NCBI GenBank assembly: GCA_003220535.1
Contig: QHSU01000067.1
Span: 62,001-126,000 of the forward strand
Length of the DNA: 64,000 nucleotides
Source of the DNA: Candidatus Rokuibacteriota bacterium
GTDB taxonomy: Bacteria > Methylomirabilota > Methylomirabilia > Rokubacteriales > CSP1-6
Direction of reading: 5' to 3'
The stretch's first letter is position 1. Every line of letters begins with the position of its first letter. Positions 8,451 to 15,879 of the stretch are shown here, piece by piece. Under the pieces are notes generated by a model. It was not told where the DNA came from and made no database searches. It was given only the letters and a program-made list of their open reading frames with translations. A program made the position numbers and the translations under genes.

Positions 8451-9224
8451 GTGAAACGTTCCCGCAGACTTCATTCGCTTGCGTGGTTGGTTCTCATGGC
8501 GACGCTCGTTGCGGGGTTGACAATCTCGCTCAAGACCGCGCGGGCGGAAGTGCCCAGCAGACCGCCGACCTTCAGCAATCCGTTGAACATCAATAACGCA
8601 TTCTTTCCATTCCAGCCGGACGGACTGAAGGTCTATGCGGGTAGCGATCACGGGACGAAGGTCAAGGCCATCGACCACTATCTCACCGCAACCCGGACGT
8701 TCAGATTGAACGGCAAAAACGTCGCTTGCCACATCCTGGTTGAAGAGGCCTATGAAGACGGCGAGCTGGTGGAAAGGTCGCTCAACTACTTCGCCCAGGC
8801 CGATGACGGCGCCGTCTATTACTTCGGCGAGGTCGTGAACATCTACGCCAACGGCGTCATCGTCAGCCACGAAGGAAGCTGGCTCGTGGGCGGCGCGACG
8901 CTCCCCTCCGACCCGCCTGGGATAGGAAACGCCCCCAAACCCGGCCTGTTCATGCCCGCGAACCCAGAACTGGGCGACGTGTTCAAGCAGGAGGACCTGT
9001 TCCCGATCGTGGACGAGACGGATGAGGTCGTGGGCACTGATTTGGACGTGCTCGTCCCCGCAGGGAAGTACGACGGCGCGATTGCGATAAACGAAAGCTC
9101 GCGTCTTGACCCGGCCACGGAAATCAAATGGTATGCGCCCGGCGTCGGCGTGGTGAAGGTGCAGGCCAAAGGCGAGACGTTGCGGCTAGAGTTTTCCACG
9201 TTGGGCCAGTCGCAGGATAAATGA
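8451..9224 (+). CDS. Secreted hypothetical protein
   Basis: A 257-residue exported protein. The GTG at 8451 is preceded by GGAGG five bases upstream and opens directly on a signal peptide (KRSRR, then a hydrophobic run to about residue 33, cleavage near ARA-EV). The mature part is mostly beta-like, with FSNPLNINNAFFPFQPDG near the start, LNYFAQADDGAVYYFGE in the middle and IKWYAPGVGVVKVQAKGE near the end. This pattern recurs in uncharacterised secreted proteins of soil bacteria. No catalytic motif is recognised. An earlier ATG at 8403 would bury the signal peptide and ignore the ribosome site. Confidence 0.75.
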   Translation: MKRSRRLHSLAWLVLMATLVAGLTISLKTARAEVPSRPPTFSNPLNINNAFFPFQPDGLKVYAGSDHGTKVKAIDHYLTATRTFRLNGKNVACHILVEEAYEDGELVERSLNYFAQADDGAVYYFGEVVNIYANGVIVSHEGSWLVGGATLPSDPPGIGNAPKPGLFMPANPELGDVFKQEDLFPIVDETDEVVGTDLDVLVPAGKYDGAIAINESSRLDPATEIKWYAPGVGVVKVQAKGETLRLEFSTLGQSQDK

Positions 9225-9953
9225 CGCCGCCATTGGTGGCGGCCAGGCGCTTCCGACTCCGGACCAGAAGCTCTAGGTTGCGCGTGAGGCGAGCACGGCT
9301 GTCGAGCAGACGGCAAGGGCTCTGTTCATACAGACGGTTGCCCGCTTCGACGAGCGGGACGCTGTCTACGGCTTGGTTCATCTCATCAGCCCCGGAAGCA
9401 ATCCGCCTCATTCGGCCCGCGAGACCTTGCCTCAGATCTTGTCAGCGGCCATACGCACCTCTGCCCTCGGTGTCGTCGGGACCTGACCGCCAGCATCCGC
9501 GCGCATCTTTACGGCTGTACGATACTCCCGGCGGAAGTGCGCCAGAGAGCCTTTGCAGCACGCGCGGCGGCCCAACGCCTCGTGAAGCGAAGCCGCGAAC
9601 CAGGCGACACGGCGGATGTGCTGACGCGAGAGGCCGAAGCTGCGCTCGCCTCGCTTCGCGAGGCCATGCGGCAATCGCTGCCTCGCGACCCCCGATAGCG
9701 ACCCTCTCCGGGCCTCCTACCACGTGCCAGCGGTCGATAAGTTTCGCGCGCTGCTCGCGACATTCACCGTGACACCGAAGCAGTAGCCACTCGGCTCGAC
9801 CGTGGGCACCGGTGATGCTGCGCGCCCGGCCGCTATGCGGGTGGTAGTCGAATTCCAGGAACTGTAAATCTTTTCACGGATTGACAGCGCGCCGCCGCGT
9901 GCTACATAGGACGGCACTTTAGATCCTTTGGGCTTCCGGAAACGAGGTGCCGC
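9225..9953 (+). other. Stretch with possible gene remnants only
   Basis: Two patches look coding but cannot be called as genes. On the plus strand 9435-9698 reads as a CPRC-containing, then helical, protein end (LTREAEAALASLREAMRQSL and stop) with no ATG, GTG or TTG upstream. On the minus strand 9237-9411 opens with ATG and gives a helical 58-residue stretch that runs into the 3' end of the secreted-protein gene. A TTTTCACGG...TACATA-like promoter region may precede the gene at 9954. Confidence 0.3.
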
Positions 9954-10184
9954 ATGCGGATACTCGGCAAGCGAGAGGCGAGTCGCAATCGCGAGTCGCT
10001 CGTTCGGCGCCTCACAGATTGGTGGGCTTACCTGCTGCTCGGCGGGGTCGGGCTGATACTAGGCGCGTTCATTGTCGACGTGGTCCTGGAACTTGACCTA
10101 TACGTCGTGCTTTCGGGCGCCATCCTCGCAGCTCTCACTGTCGGCATTTTCCGGCTTCTACGGCGTCTCCGGAAGCCCGAGTGA
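9954..10184 (+). CDS. Small membrane protein
   Basis: A 76-residue protein with a basic N-terminus (RILGKREASRNRES), two hydrophobic segments (WAYLLLGGVGLILGAFIV and YVVLSGAILAALTVGIF) and a basic end RLLRRLRKPE, so probably two membrane helices with both ends in the cytoplasm. No family recognised. Its stop overlaps the start of the next gene by GTGA, showing a small operon. Confidence 0.65.
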   Translation: MRILGKREASRNRESLVRRLTDWWAYLLLGGVGLILGAFIVDVVLELDLYVVLSGAILAALTVGIFRLLRRLRKPE

Positions 10185-10432
10185 AACCGCGGCCCGAGAA
10201 GAAGCCCAGTCTGCACCACATCCTGCCGATGGAACTTCAGGTCGGCGACCGACTCGCAGACGAGACCGGCGAATGGGAAGTCATCGGCCGGCCGTACATG
10301 TCAGCCGGCGGCAAGAACGCGCACGTTCGCGTCCGGTGGGTCGACGCGCCCACCGTCTCCGAGGTCTGGACCTGGGGCGCGCATGAGCGCGTCAGCGTGA
10401 GGCGAGCGACCGCCGAGGAGGGCAAGCAATGA
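10181..10432 (+). CDS. Hypothetical protein
   Basis: An 83-residue soluble protein starting at GTG 10181, overlapping the upstream membrane-protein gene by four bases. The core LQVGDRLADETGEWEVIGRPYM and HVRVRWVDAPTVSEVWTWG has the look of a small beta-barrel (short alternating strands rich in W and V). No recognised family. Probably co-translated with the 76-residue membrane protein. Confidence 0.6.
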   Translation: MKPRPEKKPSLHHILPMELQVGDRLADETGEWEVIGRPYMSAGGKNAHVRVRWVDAPTVSEVWTWGAHERVSVRRATAEEGKQ

Positions 10433-10448
10433 TGCGCGCGCTGCGCGA

Positions 10449-10859
10449 ATGGCCTCACTGCTCGTCGCGCTCTGTATGCTCACCTCGGCTGCGATTGCTC
10501 ACGGCGCGTCCTCTTGGGTGGTGTGGGTCGTAAAAGGGGAAGGAAGGTTCCACATTCCCTTGTTCACCCACGAGACGGTTGAGTCATGCAACGCGACGAT
10601 CGACCCGCAACGACCGACAGCCCGCGCGTGGGTGCTGTGGTGGCGATCCACCCAAGACTGGCGGGTGATGGCCGCCTACGAGACGCGCGACGGAGGTGAG
10701 GCGAAGGCGCGAGCGCAGACATCAAGGACCGCCGAGTTTCTTCGACAGCTGAAGGAAGAAGAGAAGAGCGTGCTTGGCGGAAAGACATTGCCAGACATCC
10801 CGGTAGCTTTTGACTGCCTCCCCGACACGGTGGACCCGCACGGGCCGAAGGGGAAGTGA
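10449..10859 (+). CDS. Secreted hypothetical protein
   Basis: A 136-residue protein with a signal peptide at residues 1-20 (MASLLVALCMLTSAAIAHG). The mature part has SSWVVWVV at the front and ARAWVLWWRSTQDWRVMAAYETRDG centrally, two Cys (one near the start of the mature part and one in AFDCLP near the end) that could form a disulfide, and a lysine-rich end. The W-V-L-W and AYETR segments recur in unannotated secreted proteins of related uncultured bacteria (memory-based, weak). No function known. Confidence 0.65.
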   Translation: MASLLVALCMLTSAAIAHGASSWVVWVVKGEGRFHIPLFTHETVESCNATIDPQRPTARAWVLWWRSTQDWRVMAAYETRDGGEAKARAQTSRTAEFLRQLKEEEKSVLGGKTLPDIPVAFDCLPDTVDPHGPKGK

Positions 10860-10863
10860 GCCA

Positions 10864-10965
10864 CCACACCAGCGGAATGGAGTAATCGCCCACCAGCGCC
10901 ACCGGGACGGGCCGGGAGCGCACACCGTGGCATGCCGTCCAGGGTGCGGTGTGGGACGCGTTGAG
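10864..10965. repeat. Diverged ~100-bp repeat, copy 2
   Basis: Partner of 8281-8382. It begins just after the stop of the 136-residue secreted protein. Read on the minus strand it encodes PWTACHGVRSRPVPVALVG, against PCVACHGARSHPVPVALVG in copy 1. Confidence 0.55.
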
Positions 10966-11075
10966 GCGAACCCATCGCGCCGAACCGCGATGACGCTGCT
11001 AGCGCCACAGCGATCTGCCGCGATCTGCAACCGCGTGACCCGCAAGATCACGCGGGGCTTGATGCAGGGAAACAC

Positions 11076-11105
11076 CTACCACAAGTTCCAGTTGCGGTCT
11101 CATCG
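11076..11105 (+). repeat. 30-bp direct repeat, copy 2
   Basis: Partner of 6118-6147 (28 of 30 identical). The plus-strand frame through it is open from about 10990 to a TAA near 11250 and ends GRCDGREPARQFD, but no start is credible, so the region 10966-11218 is left without a gene call. Confidence 0.7.
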
Positions 11106-11218
11106 CTCCGGGACCCCAAGCCCCGTGCTGGTGACCAATCTCGTCAGCCCCCGGCCCGTGCGGGTCACCATCCGGAAATACAGTGCGACTAAGCCATTGA
11201 AATGGAAGGGCCGATGCG

Positions 11219-11578
11219 ATGGCAGAGAACCTGCACGCCAATTCGACTAACGTGAATACGCTGTCCCGCCGCCAGCAGATGCCGTTCGCAATCCTGTTCG
11301 TCGTCCTCGTGCTCCTCACGTTCTCGCAGCGCCGGCTGGCCGAGCTCGACTTCGACTCGACCGGCATCGTGCGGATCGAAAACGACGAGAAGCCCGAGGG
11401 CGATGAAATTTTCAACCGTCTCGTTTTCATCGACGACACGACTGCTCCGCGGGCACCTCAGGCGGGCGAAGCCTGCCACGCTGGCCTCGTCTCGCTGGAA
11501 GCATGCTCCCTTGCTCTCGTCACGCTCCGCCTCTCGGAGCCCCGCGCTCCTCCGTCTTCGCTCCCGCCCGGCGCCTAG
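11219..11578 (+). CDS. Hypothetical protein with one membrane segment
   Basis: A 119-residue frame from ATG 11219 with one hydrophobic helix (MPFAILFVVLVLLTFSQRR) near residues 21-39, then an acidic patch (IVRIENDEKPEGDEIFNRL) and a low-complexity Ala/Pro/Ser end that looks untranslated. There is no good ribosome site. No family recognised. It may be a truncated gene whose 3' part is noise. Confidence 0.35.
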   Translation: MAENLHANSTNVNTLSRRQQMPFAILFVVLVLLTFSQRRLAELDFDSTGIVRIENDEKPEGDEIFNRLVFIDDTTAPRAPQAGEACHAGLVSLEACSLALVTLRLSEPRAPPSSLPPGA

Positions 11579-11652
11579 GAACGCCCCCGCCCCTCGAGGC
11601 GGGTGCACGTGACTGCAATCTGGAAGGAACCTAAACGACAAGGGAGAACTGT

Positions 11653-12075
11653 ATGATTCGGTTTTGGAACAAACGACATCTGAATTTCGGAAACCAGCGC
11701 GGCTTCACTCTGATCGAGCTGATGATCGTCGTCGCAATCATCGGCATCCTGGCGGCCATCGCCATCCCGCTCTACGCCAACGTTCAGGCGCGGGCGCGGA
11801 TCGCCAAGGCCCAGGCCGACGCGCGCGCGCTCGCCTCGGCGATCTCCATCTACGCCGCCCACATGGGCGTCGTGCCGGCCAGCGGCAGCGCAGGCCTCGC
11901 CGCGCTCACAACCGTCGCCGTCAACTCCCTCAGCCAGTCGGCCGGTCCGTTCATGGCGCAGATTCCCAATCCCCCGGCTGGCTGGACGAGCCCATATGCG
12001 TTCGCCAGTGACACGGCGTCCGGCACCTTCGTGATTTCCGCGATCGGTGACAACACGACCGTCCGCCTGCCGTAA
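11653..12075 (+). CDS. Type IV pilin-like / prepilin-type protein
   Basis: A 140-residue prepilin. The type III signal is textbook: RG17 followed by FTLIELMIVVAIIGILAAIA, with methylated Phe18 after cleavage and Glu22 at position +5 of the mature protein. The helix is followed by a short C-terminal domain without the cysteine pair of pilin D-regions (ends GDNTTVRLP), as in small pseudopilins or group IVa-like pilins of delta-type bacteria. AGGGAGAA precedes the ATG. No assembly genes (pilB, pilC, pilD) are in the window, so the machinery is elsewhere. Confidence 0.92.
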   Translation: MIRFWNKRHLNFGNQRGFTLIELMIVVAIIGILAAIAIPLYANVQARARIAKAQADARALASAISIYAAHMGVVPASGSAGLAALTTVAVNSLSQSAGPFMAQIPNPPAGWTSPYAFASDTASGTFVISAIGDNTTVRLP

Positions 12076-12093
12076 CGGATCAACGTCGCAACG

Positions 12094-12123
12094 CCCACGG
12101 GGAGCGCGGGTCCTCCCCGTGGG
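12094..12123 (+). terminator. Hairpin terminator after the pilin gene
   Basis: Perfect 11-bp inverted repeat (CCCACGGGGAG / CTCCCCGTGGG) with an 8-base loop, 18 bases after the pilin stop. There is no strong U-run, only a CT-rich tail. Confidence 0.7.
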
Positions 12124-12277
12124 TCTCTCCCCGAAGAAGGCGTCCCCCACACTCGCCGTTTTCATCCGTGCTGGACATGTCGGGTGCGCTGTCGGTGCCC
12201 GGGCATCGCTGTCCTCGCCGCCTGGTTTGGTGTATAACAAGGGCCCGTAGTTCGAACACCAACAAAGGAGAGACCCG

Positions 12278-12877
12278 ATGGCCCAGTTGAAGATCCCGCT
12301 CGACGCTCAGCGCTTCTCCAAAGGCCTGACCTGGAAGGACTACATGGCCCAGATGGGCGACACCCGGGCCCGCACTGAGGACTACTACGCGAAGTCGGCG
12401 CTGACCGACGACGAGCGGAAGTTCTTCAGCGGCATCAACCAGGTCAAGTACGCGATGATGCTGGCCGAGAACTGGTGCGGCGACGTCCATCGCAACTCAC
12501 CGCTGATCGCGCACATCTGCGAGGCGATGCAGGGCTGCGACCTGCGGGTCTTCTTCCGCGACAAGGAAGCCGACCTGCGGGACACCTTCCTGAACAACGG
12601 CTATCAGTCCATTCCGGTCATCGTGTTCTTCGACAAGGACTGGAACGAGATCGGTCGCTGGCTCGAGCGCTCGCATGCGGCGACGGGCAAGGCGGCCCAG
12701 ATCCGCGCCAAGACGGTCGACGTCGCGCCAAAGGACCAGGCGGACGCGGCGATGAACGAGATGCGCAAGCAGGTCGGGGACGCGTACGTCGCCCCCGGCG
12801 GCCCGCTCTGGCGCGCGGCCGCGCAAGAGATGCGGCTCGTCCTCGAGCAGCGGCTCGGGCTCGCGGCCAAGAAGTAG
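12278..12877 (+). CDS. Thioredoxin-family protein with a single-cysteine WCGD motif
   Basis: A 199-residue thioredoxin-fold protein of the Thioredoxin_9 type. The active-site position reads NWCGDVHRNSPLI, so only one Cys is present where classical thioredoxins have WCxxC. A cis-Pro segment SIPVIVFFDKDWNEIGRW follows. It is therefore likely a monothiol or non-redox relative. AAAGGAGAG gives a strong ribosome site. A TATAAC hexamer at 12232-12237 may be the -10 of its promoter. It stands alone between the pilin terminator and the convergent oxidoreductase gene. Confidence 0.82.
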   Translation: MAQLKIPLDAQRFSKGLTWKDYMAQMGDTRARTEDYYAKSALTDDERKFFSGINQVKYAMMLAENWCGDVHRNSPLIAHICEAMQGCDLRVFFRDKEADLRDTFLNNGYQSIPVIVFFDKDWNEIGRWLERSHAATGKAAQIRAKTVDVAPKDQADAAMNEMRKQVGDAYVAPGGPLWRAAAQEMRLVLEQRLGLAAKK

Positions 12878-12983
12878 CCCCGCCACCAGCACCGGCGCCC
12901 GCGTCGTCTCACGCGGCGTGCCGCTGGCGAGACCGCTCGCCAGGGCACGCCGCGGTGTCGGCCGCACGAATCGCACTCGCACG

Positions 12984-13976
12984 TCACCCATCGCGGCGGC
13001 CCGCGAGCGCGTACGCCTGGTCGATGAGGCGTACCGCCCGCAGGCAGTCGTGGACGCTGGCGGGTGGCGGCGCGCCGCGACGCCAGTGGTCGAGCACATC
13101 GCGCAGGGCCGTCAGCGCGAGCGGCTCCGCCGGCTCGCCCGCCGTGGTCTCCTCACCGCTCGGCGTCGTCAGCCGAAGCGTGCCGTCCTTGAGCACCAGG
13201 AGCGCGTCGCGCCAGGCGATCTTCCATTCGCCGTCCGTGCCGGCGCGCGGAAACGTGTTGCCGACCTCGATCGTTCCCAGAATGCCGCCGGCGGAGCGCA
13301 CCAGGACGGAGGCATAGTCCTCCACAGCCGGGCCGAGGGCACGCGCGCTGAGCTGCGCCCCGGTGACTTCCGCTTCCTCGCCGGTGAGGAACAGAAAGAG
13401 GTCGAGGCCGTGGGGGCCCAGATTGCGAAGGCAGCCGCCGGCGGCGTCCTTCGGATCGAGCATCCATGTGGCGTCCCAGGCGAGATATCGCGCGGACGTA
13501 GGCCGGTTCAGGCGGAAGTAGACGTGCGACACGGGGCCGAACCTGGCTTCGGCCAGCAGCGCGCGGGCGCGCGCGGTGAACGGCTGATAGCGCTGGATGA
13601 GCGGCACGGCGACGAACGCGTTCTTCGCGGCCGCCCGGTCGGCGACACGACCCACCTCCGCGGCGTTGACACCCATCGGCTTTTCCATCAGGAACGGGTA
13701 GCCGTGATCGAGCAAATGGAGAGCGGTCTCCGCCATGATACTGTGTCGTCCGAGCGCGATCACGAAATCGGGTCGCGTCTCGCTCAGCATCCGCGGGTAA
13801 TCGGTGAAGATCGGCGGCTCGCCGAGCTCGGCGGCCCGCTTGGCGGCGATCGCCGCGCTCGAATCTTGAAGCCCGACGAGCTGCACGTCGGGCATGCCGA
13901 TCAGATGGCGTAGATAGGCGGAGTCGTAGAGCGAGTGCCAGTGACTGACCCCGATCGCCGCGACGCGGACGGACAC
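12984..13976 (-). CDS. Gfo/Idh/MocA-family oxidoreductase
   Basis: A 330-residue NAD(P)-dependent oxidoreductase: Rossmann N-terminus VRVAAIGVSHWHSLYD, then the family marker EKPMGVNAAE and a C-terminal domain with GPHGLDLFLFLTG holding the catalytic-type His. Members act on sugars, inositols and related polyols. I chose GTG 13976 because the longer ATG 14018 adds a Cys/Pro-rich stretch foreign to the family, and TATCCT stands 6 bases before the GTG. It is divergent from the amidohydrolase gene at 14008 and shares the short intergenic region with it. Confidence 0.87.
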   Translation of the reverse strand: MSVRVAAIGVSHWHSLYDSAYLRHLIGMPDVQLVGLQDSSAAIAAKRAAELGEPPIFTDYPRMLSETRPDFVIALGRHSIMAETALHLLDHGYPFLMEKPMGVNAAEVGRVADRAAAKNAFVAVPLIQRYQPFTARARALLAEARFGPVSHVYFRLNRPTSARYLAWDATWMLDPKDAAGGCLRNLGPHGLDLFLFLTGEEAEVTGAQLSARALGPAVEDYASVLVRSAGGILGTIEVGNTFPRAGTDGEWKIAWRDALLVLKDGTLRLTTPSGEETTAGEPAEPLALTALRDVLDHWRRGAPPPASVHDCLRAVRLIDQAYALAGRRDG

Positions 13977-13982
13977 GGGGGA

Positions 13983-13988
13983 AGGATA
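13983..13988 (-). promoter_or_regulatory. Candidate -10 element for the Gfo/Idh/MocA gene
   Basis: TATCCT on the minus strand, 6 bases before the GTG at 13976 and without any purine-rich ribosome site between them. Suggests a leaderless message. Confidence 0.35.
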
Positions 13989-14007
13989 GCAGGGACAGGA
14001 GGGATCC

Positions 14008-15003
14008 ATGCGCAGCATCGACGTTCATGCCCACTTGACTCCGCAATGCTTCTGGCAGGCCACCGAGAAGGGCGGCGACTGGCACACGCTCAAGCGTGAG
14101 AAGGACGAGCGTGGACAGGAGATCGCCGTCATCGGCGGCCGGCGGCAGGTCCTCCCCCCACGCGCCAAGTGGACGCCCGAAGAACGTCTCGCCGACATGG
14201 ACTCGCTCGGCGTCGACGTGCACGTGGTGTCGCCCTACGTCGGTTTCTACAACTATCAGCTCGACACGCAGATCGCGGCGGCCACGGCGCGCGCCACCAA
14301 CGACGAGATCGGCGCGATGACGCGGGCCTGGCCCACGCGCTTCGCCGGGCTCGGCACGCTCCCGATGCAGGACGTGAAGACGTCGATCGCGGAGCTCGAG
14401 CGCTGCATGACCCAGCTCGGCCTCAAGGGCGCCGAGATCAACGATCACGTCAACGGCCGGACGCTCGACGAGGCGGAGTTCCGGCCCTTCTGGAAGGCGG
14501 CCGAGGAGCTGGGCGCTCTGATCTTCTTCCACCAGGGCGGCGAGACGCTGGTGAGCCCGCGGACCAAGCGCTACCACCTGCCGAACACCGTCGGCAATCT
14601 GGTGGACCGCGCGGTGACCTTCGCGACGCTGGTCTCGGGCGGCGTCATGGACGAGTGCCCCGACCTCAAGATCGTCCTCGGCCACGGCGGGGGCTACACC
14701 TGTTACGGGATCGGACGCATGGACCGGGGCTGGCAAGTTCGCCGGGAAGCACGCGCCAACATCAGCCAGCCCCCGAGCGCCTATCTCCGGCGCTTCTACT
14801 ACGACTGCATCGTCTACACCGAGTCGGCGCTGCGTTTCCTGATCGACACCGTGGGCGCCGACCGCGTGGTGTTCGGCACCGACTGGCCCTACGACATGGC
14901 GCTCGACTGGCCCGTGTCCTGGATCCTCAGCCTGACGACGCTCACCCAGGACGAGAAGGAAGCCATCCTCTGGCGCAACCTGGAGCGGCTGCTGAAAATT
15001 TGA
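14008..15003 (+). CDS. Amidohydrolase family protein (ACMSD-like)
   Basis: A 331-residue metal-dependent amidohydrolase of the amidohydrolase-2/ACMSD group. The metal ligands are visible: DVHAHL (His7, His9), FFHQGG, LGHGGGYT and the final FGTDWPYD aspartate. ACMSD-type enzymes decarboxylate aromatic-ring fragments such as aminocarboxymuconate semialdehyde or gamma-resorcylate. GGAGGG lies upstream of the ATG. The neighbouring aromatic or carboxylate catabolism genes make a decarboxylase role likely, but the substrate is not defined. Confidence 0.88.
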   Translation: MRSIDVHAHLTPQCFWQATEKGGDWHTLKREKDERGQEIAVIGGRRQVLPPRAKWTPEERLADMDSLGVDVHVVSPYVGFYNYQLDTQIAAATARATNDEIGAMTRAWPTRFAGLGTLPMQDVKTSIAELERCMTQLGLKGAEINDHVNGRTLDEAEFRPFWKAAEELGALIFFHQGGETLVSPRTKRYHLPNTVGNLVDRAVTFATLVSGGVMDECPDLKIVLGHGGGYTCYGIGRMDRGWQVRREARANISQPPSAYLRRFYYDCIVYTESALRFLIDTVGADRVVFGTDWPYDMALDWPVSWILSLTTLTQDEKEAILWRNLERLLKI

Positions 15004-15009
15004 GAGCGG

Positions 15010-15798
15010 CTACCACTTGCCGGTGACGCCGCTGTCCTCCGGCGTCTCGCCGCCGGCATCCCCGGAGTCGCCGCCGCCGCGGGCCCACGCGATCACCTGC
15101 GACAGGAGAATGCCGCCGACGAACGCGGCAGCCGCCCACGCCAGACCGCGGCGTCCGCTGCGACCGAACGCGATGATGGCGCCGACGAGGACCAGGGCGC
15201 CGGCGGCGATCGTCGGGATCAGCCACCACGGCTGGGGGGTCGTGGGCAGGGCGAGCCCGCGGCCCATCGCGTCGAACCCGTGCACTCCGTCCACGATCCC
15301 CTGGGACAGATCGCCGCGTCGAAACGCCGGAAGGATCAGACGGTCCATGACCTCTCGGACACGGCCGTCGTGGGCGCCGCCCCACGCGGAGCCGAGCTCG
15401 ATGCGCGCCAGACGATCGTCGGCCGCGACGAGCAGTAAGAGCCCGTAGCCGCGTTGGTCCGCGTCGAGGTTCCACGCCTTCAGCATCTCGGACGCGTACC
15501 GCTCGATCGCATAGCCTGCCGCGCGTTGCGAACCGAGCGAGCGGATGGTCACCACGGTCACGGGATATCCGCGGTCGCGGTTGAGCGCGGTCGCGATCCG
15601 ATCGATCTCCTGACGATGTGCCGTGGTGATGAGCTTCGCCTCGTCGAGCACGAAGCTGCCCGCGGGCGGCGGGGTCGGGAACGCCACCTGGCTCACGGCG
15701 TGCCCGGCCAAGGGCCCGGCCACGAGCAGGCTCGAGAACAACACCAGCCGCACGACAGCGTGCCACTTACGATCGTGGGGGTGATGGTGTGTGGTCAT
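15010..15798 (-). CDS. TPM-domain membrane-anchored protein
   Basis: A 262-residue protein with an N-terminal signal (hydrophobic residues about 13-33), a TPM_phosphatase domain (FVLDEAKLITTAHRQEIDRI to about 165, with RGYGLLLLVAADDRLARIELG) and two C-terminal membrane helices around WWLIPTIAAGALVLVGAII and AWAAAAFVGGILLSQVIAW, ending in a Gly/Asp-rich tail. Such proteins are periplasmic domains tethered to the membrane. Roles proposed for relatives include photosystem repair and acid phosphatase activity. The function here is unknown. Its 3' end meets the amidohydrolase tail to tail. Confidence 0.85.
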   Translation of the reverse strand: MTTHHHPHDRKWHAVVRLVLFSSLLVAGPLAGHAVSQVAFPTPPPAGSFVLDEAKLITTAHRQEIDRIATALNRDRGYPVTVVTIRSLGSQRAAGYAIERYASEMLKAWNLDADQRGYGLLLLVAADDRLARIELGSAWGGAHDGRVREVMDRLILPAFRRGDLSQGIVDGVHGFDAMGRGLALPTTPQPWWLIPTIAAGALVLVGAIIAFGRSGRRGLAWAAAAFVGGILLSQVIAWARGGGDSGDAGGETPEDSGVTGKW

Positions 15799-15806
15799 AT
15801 GACCAC
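15791..15806. promoter_or_regulatory. 16-bp perfect palindrome over the TPM start codon
   Basis: GTGGTCATATGACCAC is its own reverse complement and contains the ATG of the TPM gene. Next to it another short inverted repeat (ACCAT AG ATGGT) continues upstream. It could be an operator or a translation-blocking hairpin. No regulator is identified. Confidence 0.35.
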
Positions 15807-15879
15807 CATAGATGGTCCTTGAGCGGACACCAAGGAACCTACCGGGCCCGACGGATAGCGGCCGGCGATCGGAGAAGCC

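Noticed and set aside
8016..8870. Long minus-strand open frame, with CxxCH heme-like motif (CVACH) at about 8350.
   Set aside because: It runs antisense through a well-supported secreted-protein gene, has no ribosome site, and the second copy of the repeat lacks the first Cys (PWTACH), so a cytochrome is not supported.
12240..12262. GGGCCCGTAGTTCGAACACC looks like pieces of a tRNA.
   Set aside because: A tRNA 5' end and a T-loop sequence are only a few bases apart; no cloverleaf of about 75 nt can be formed here.
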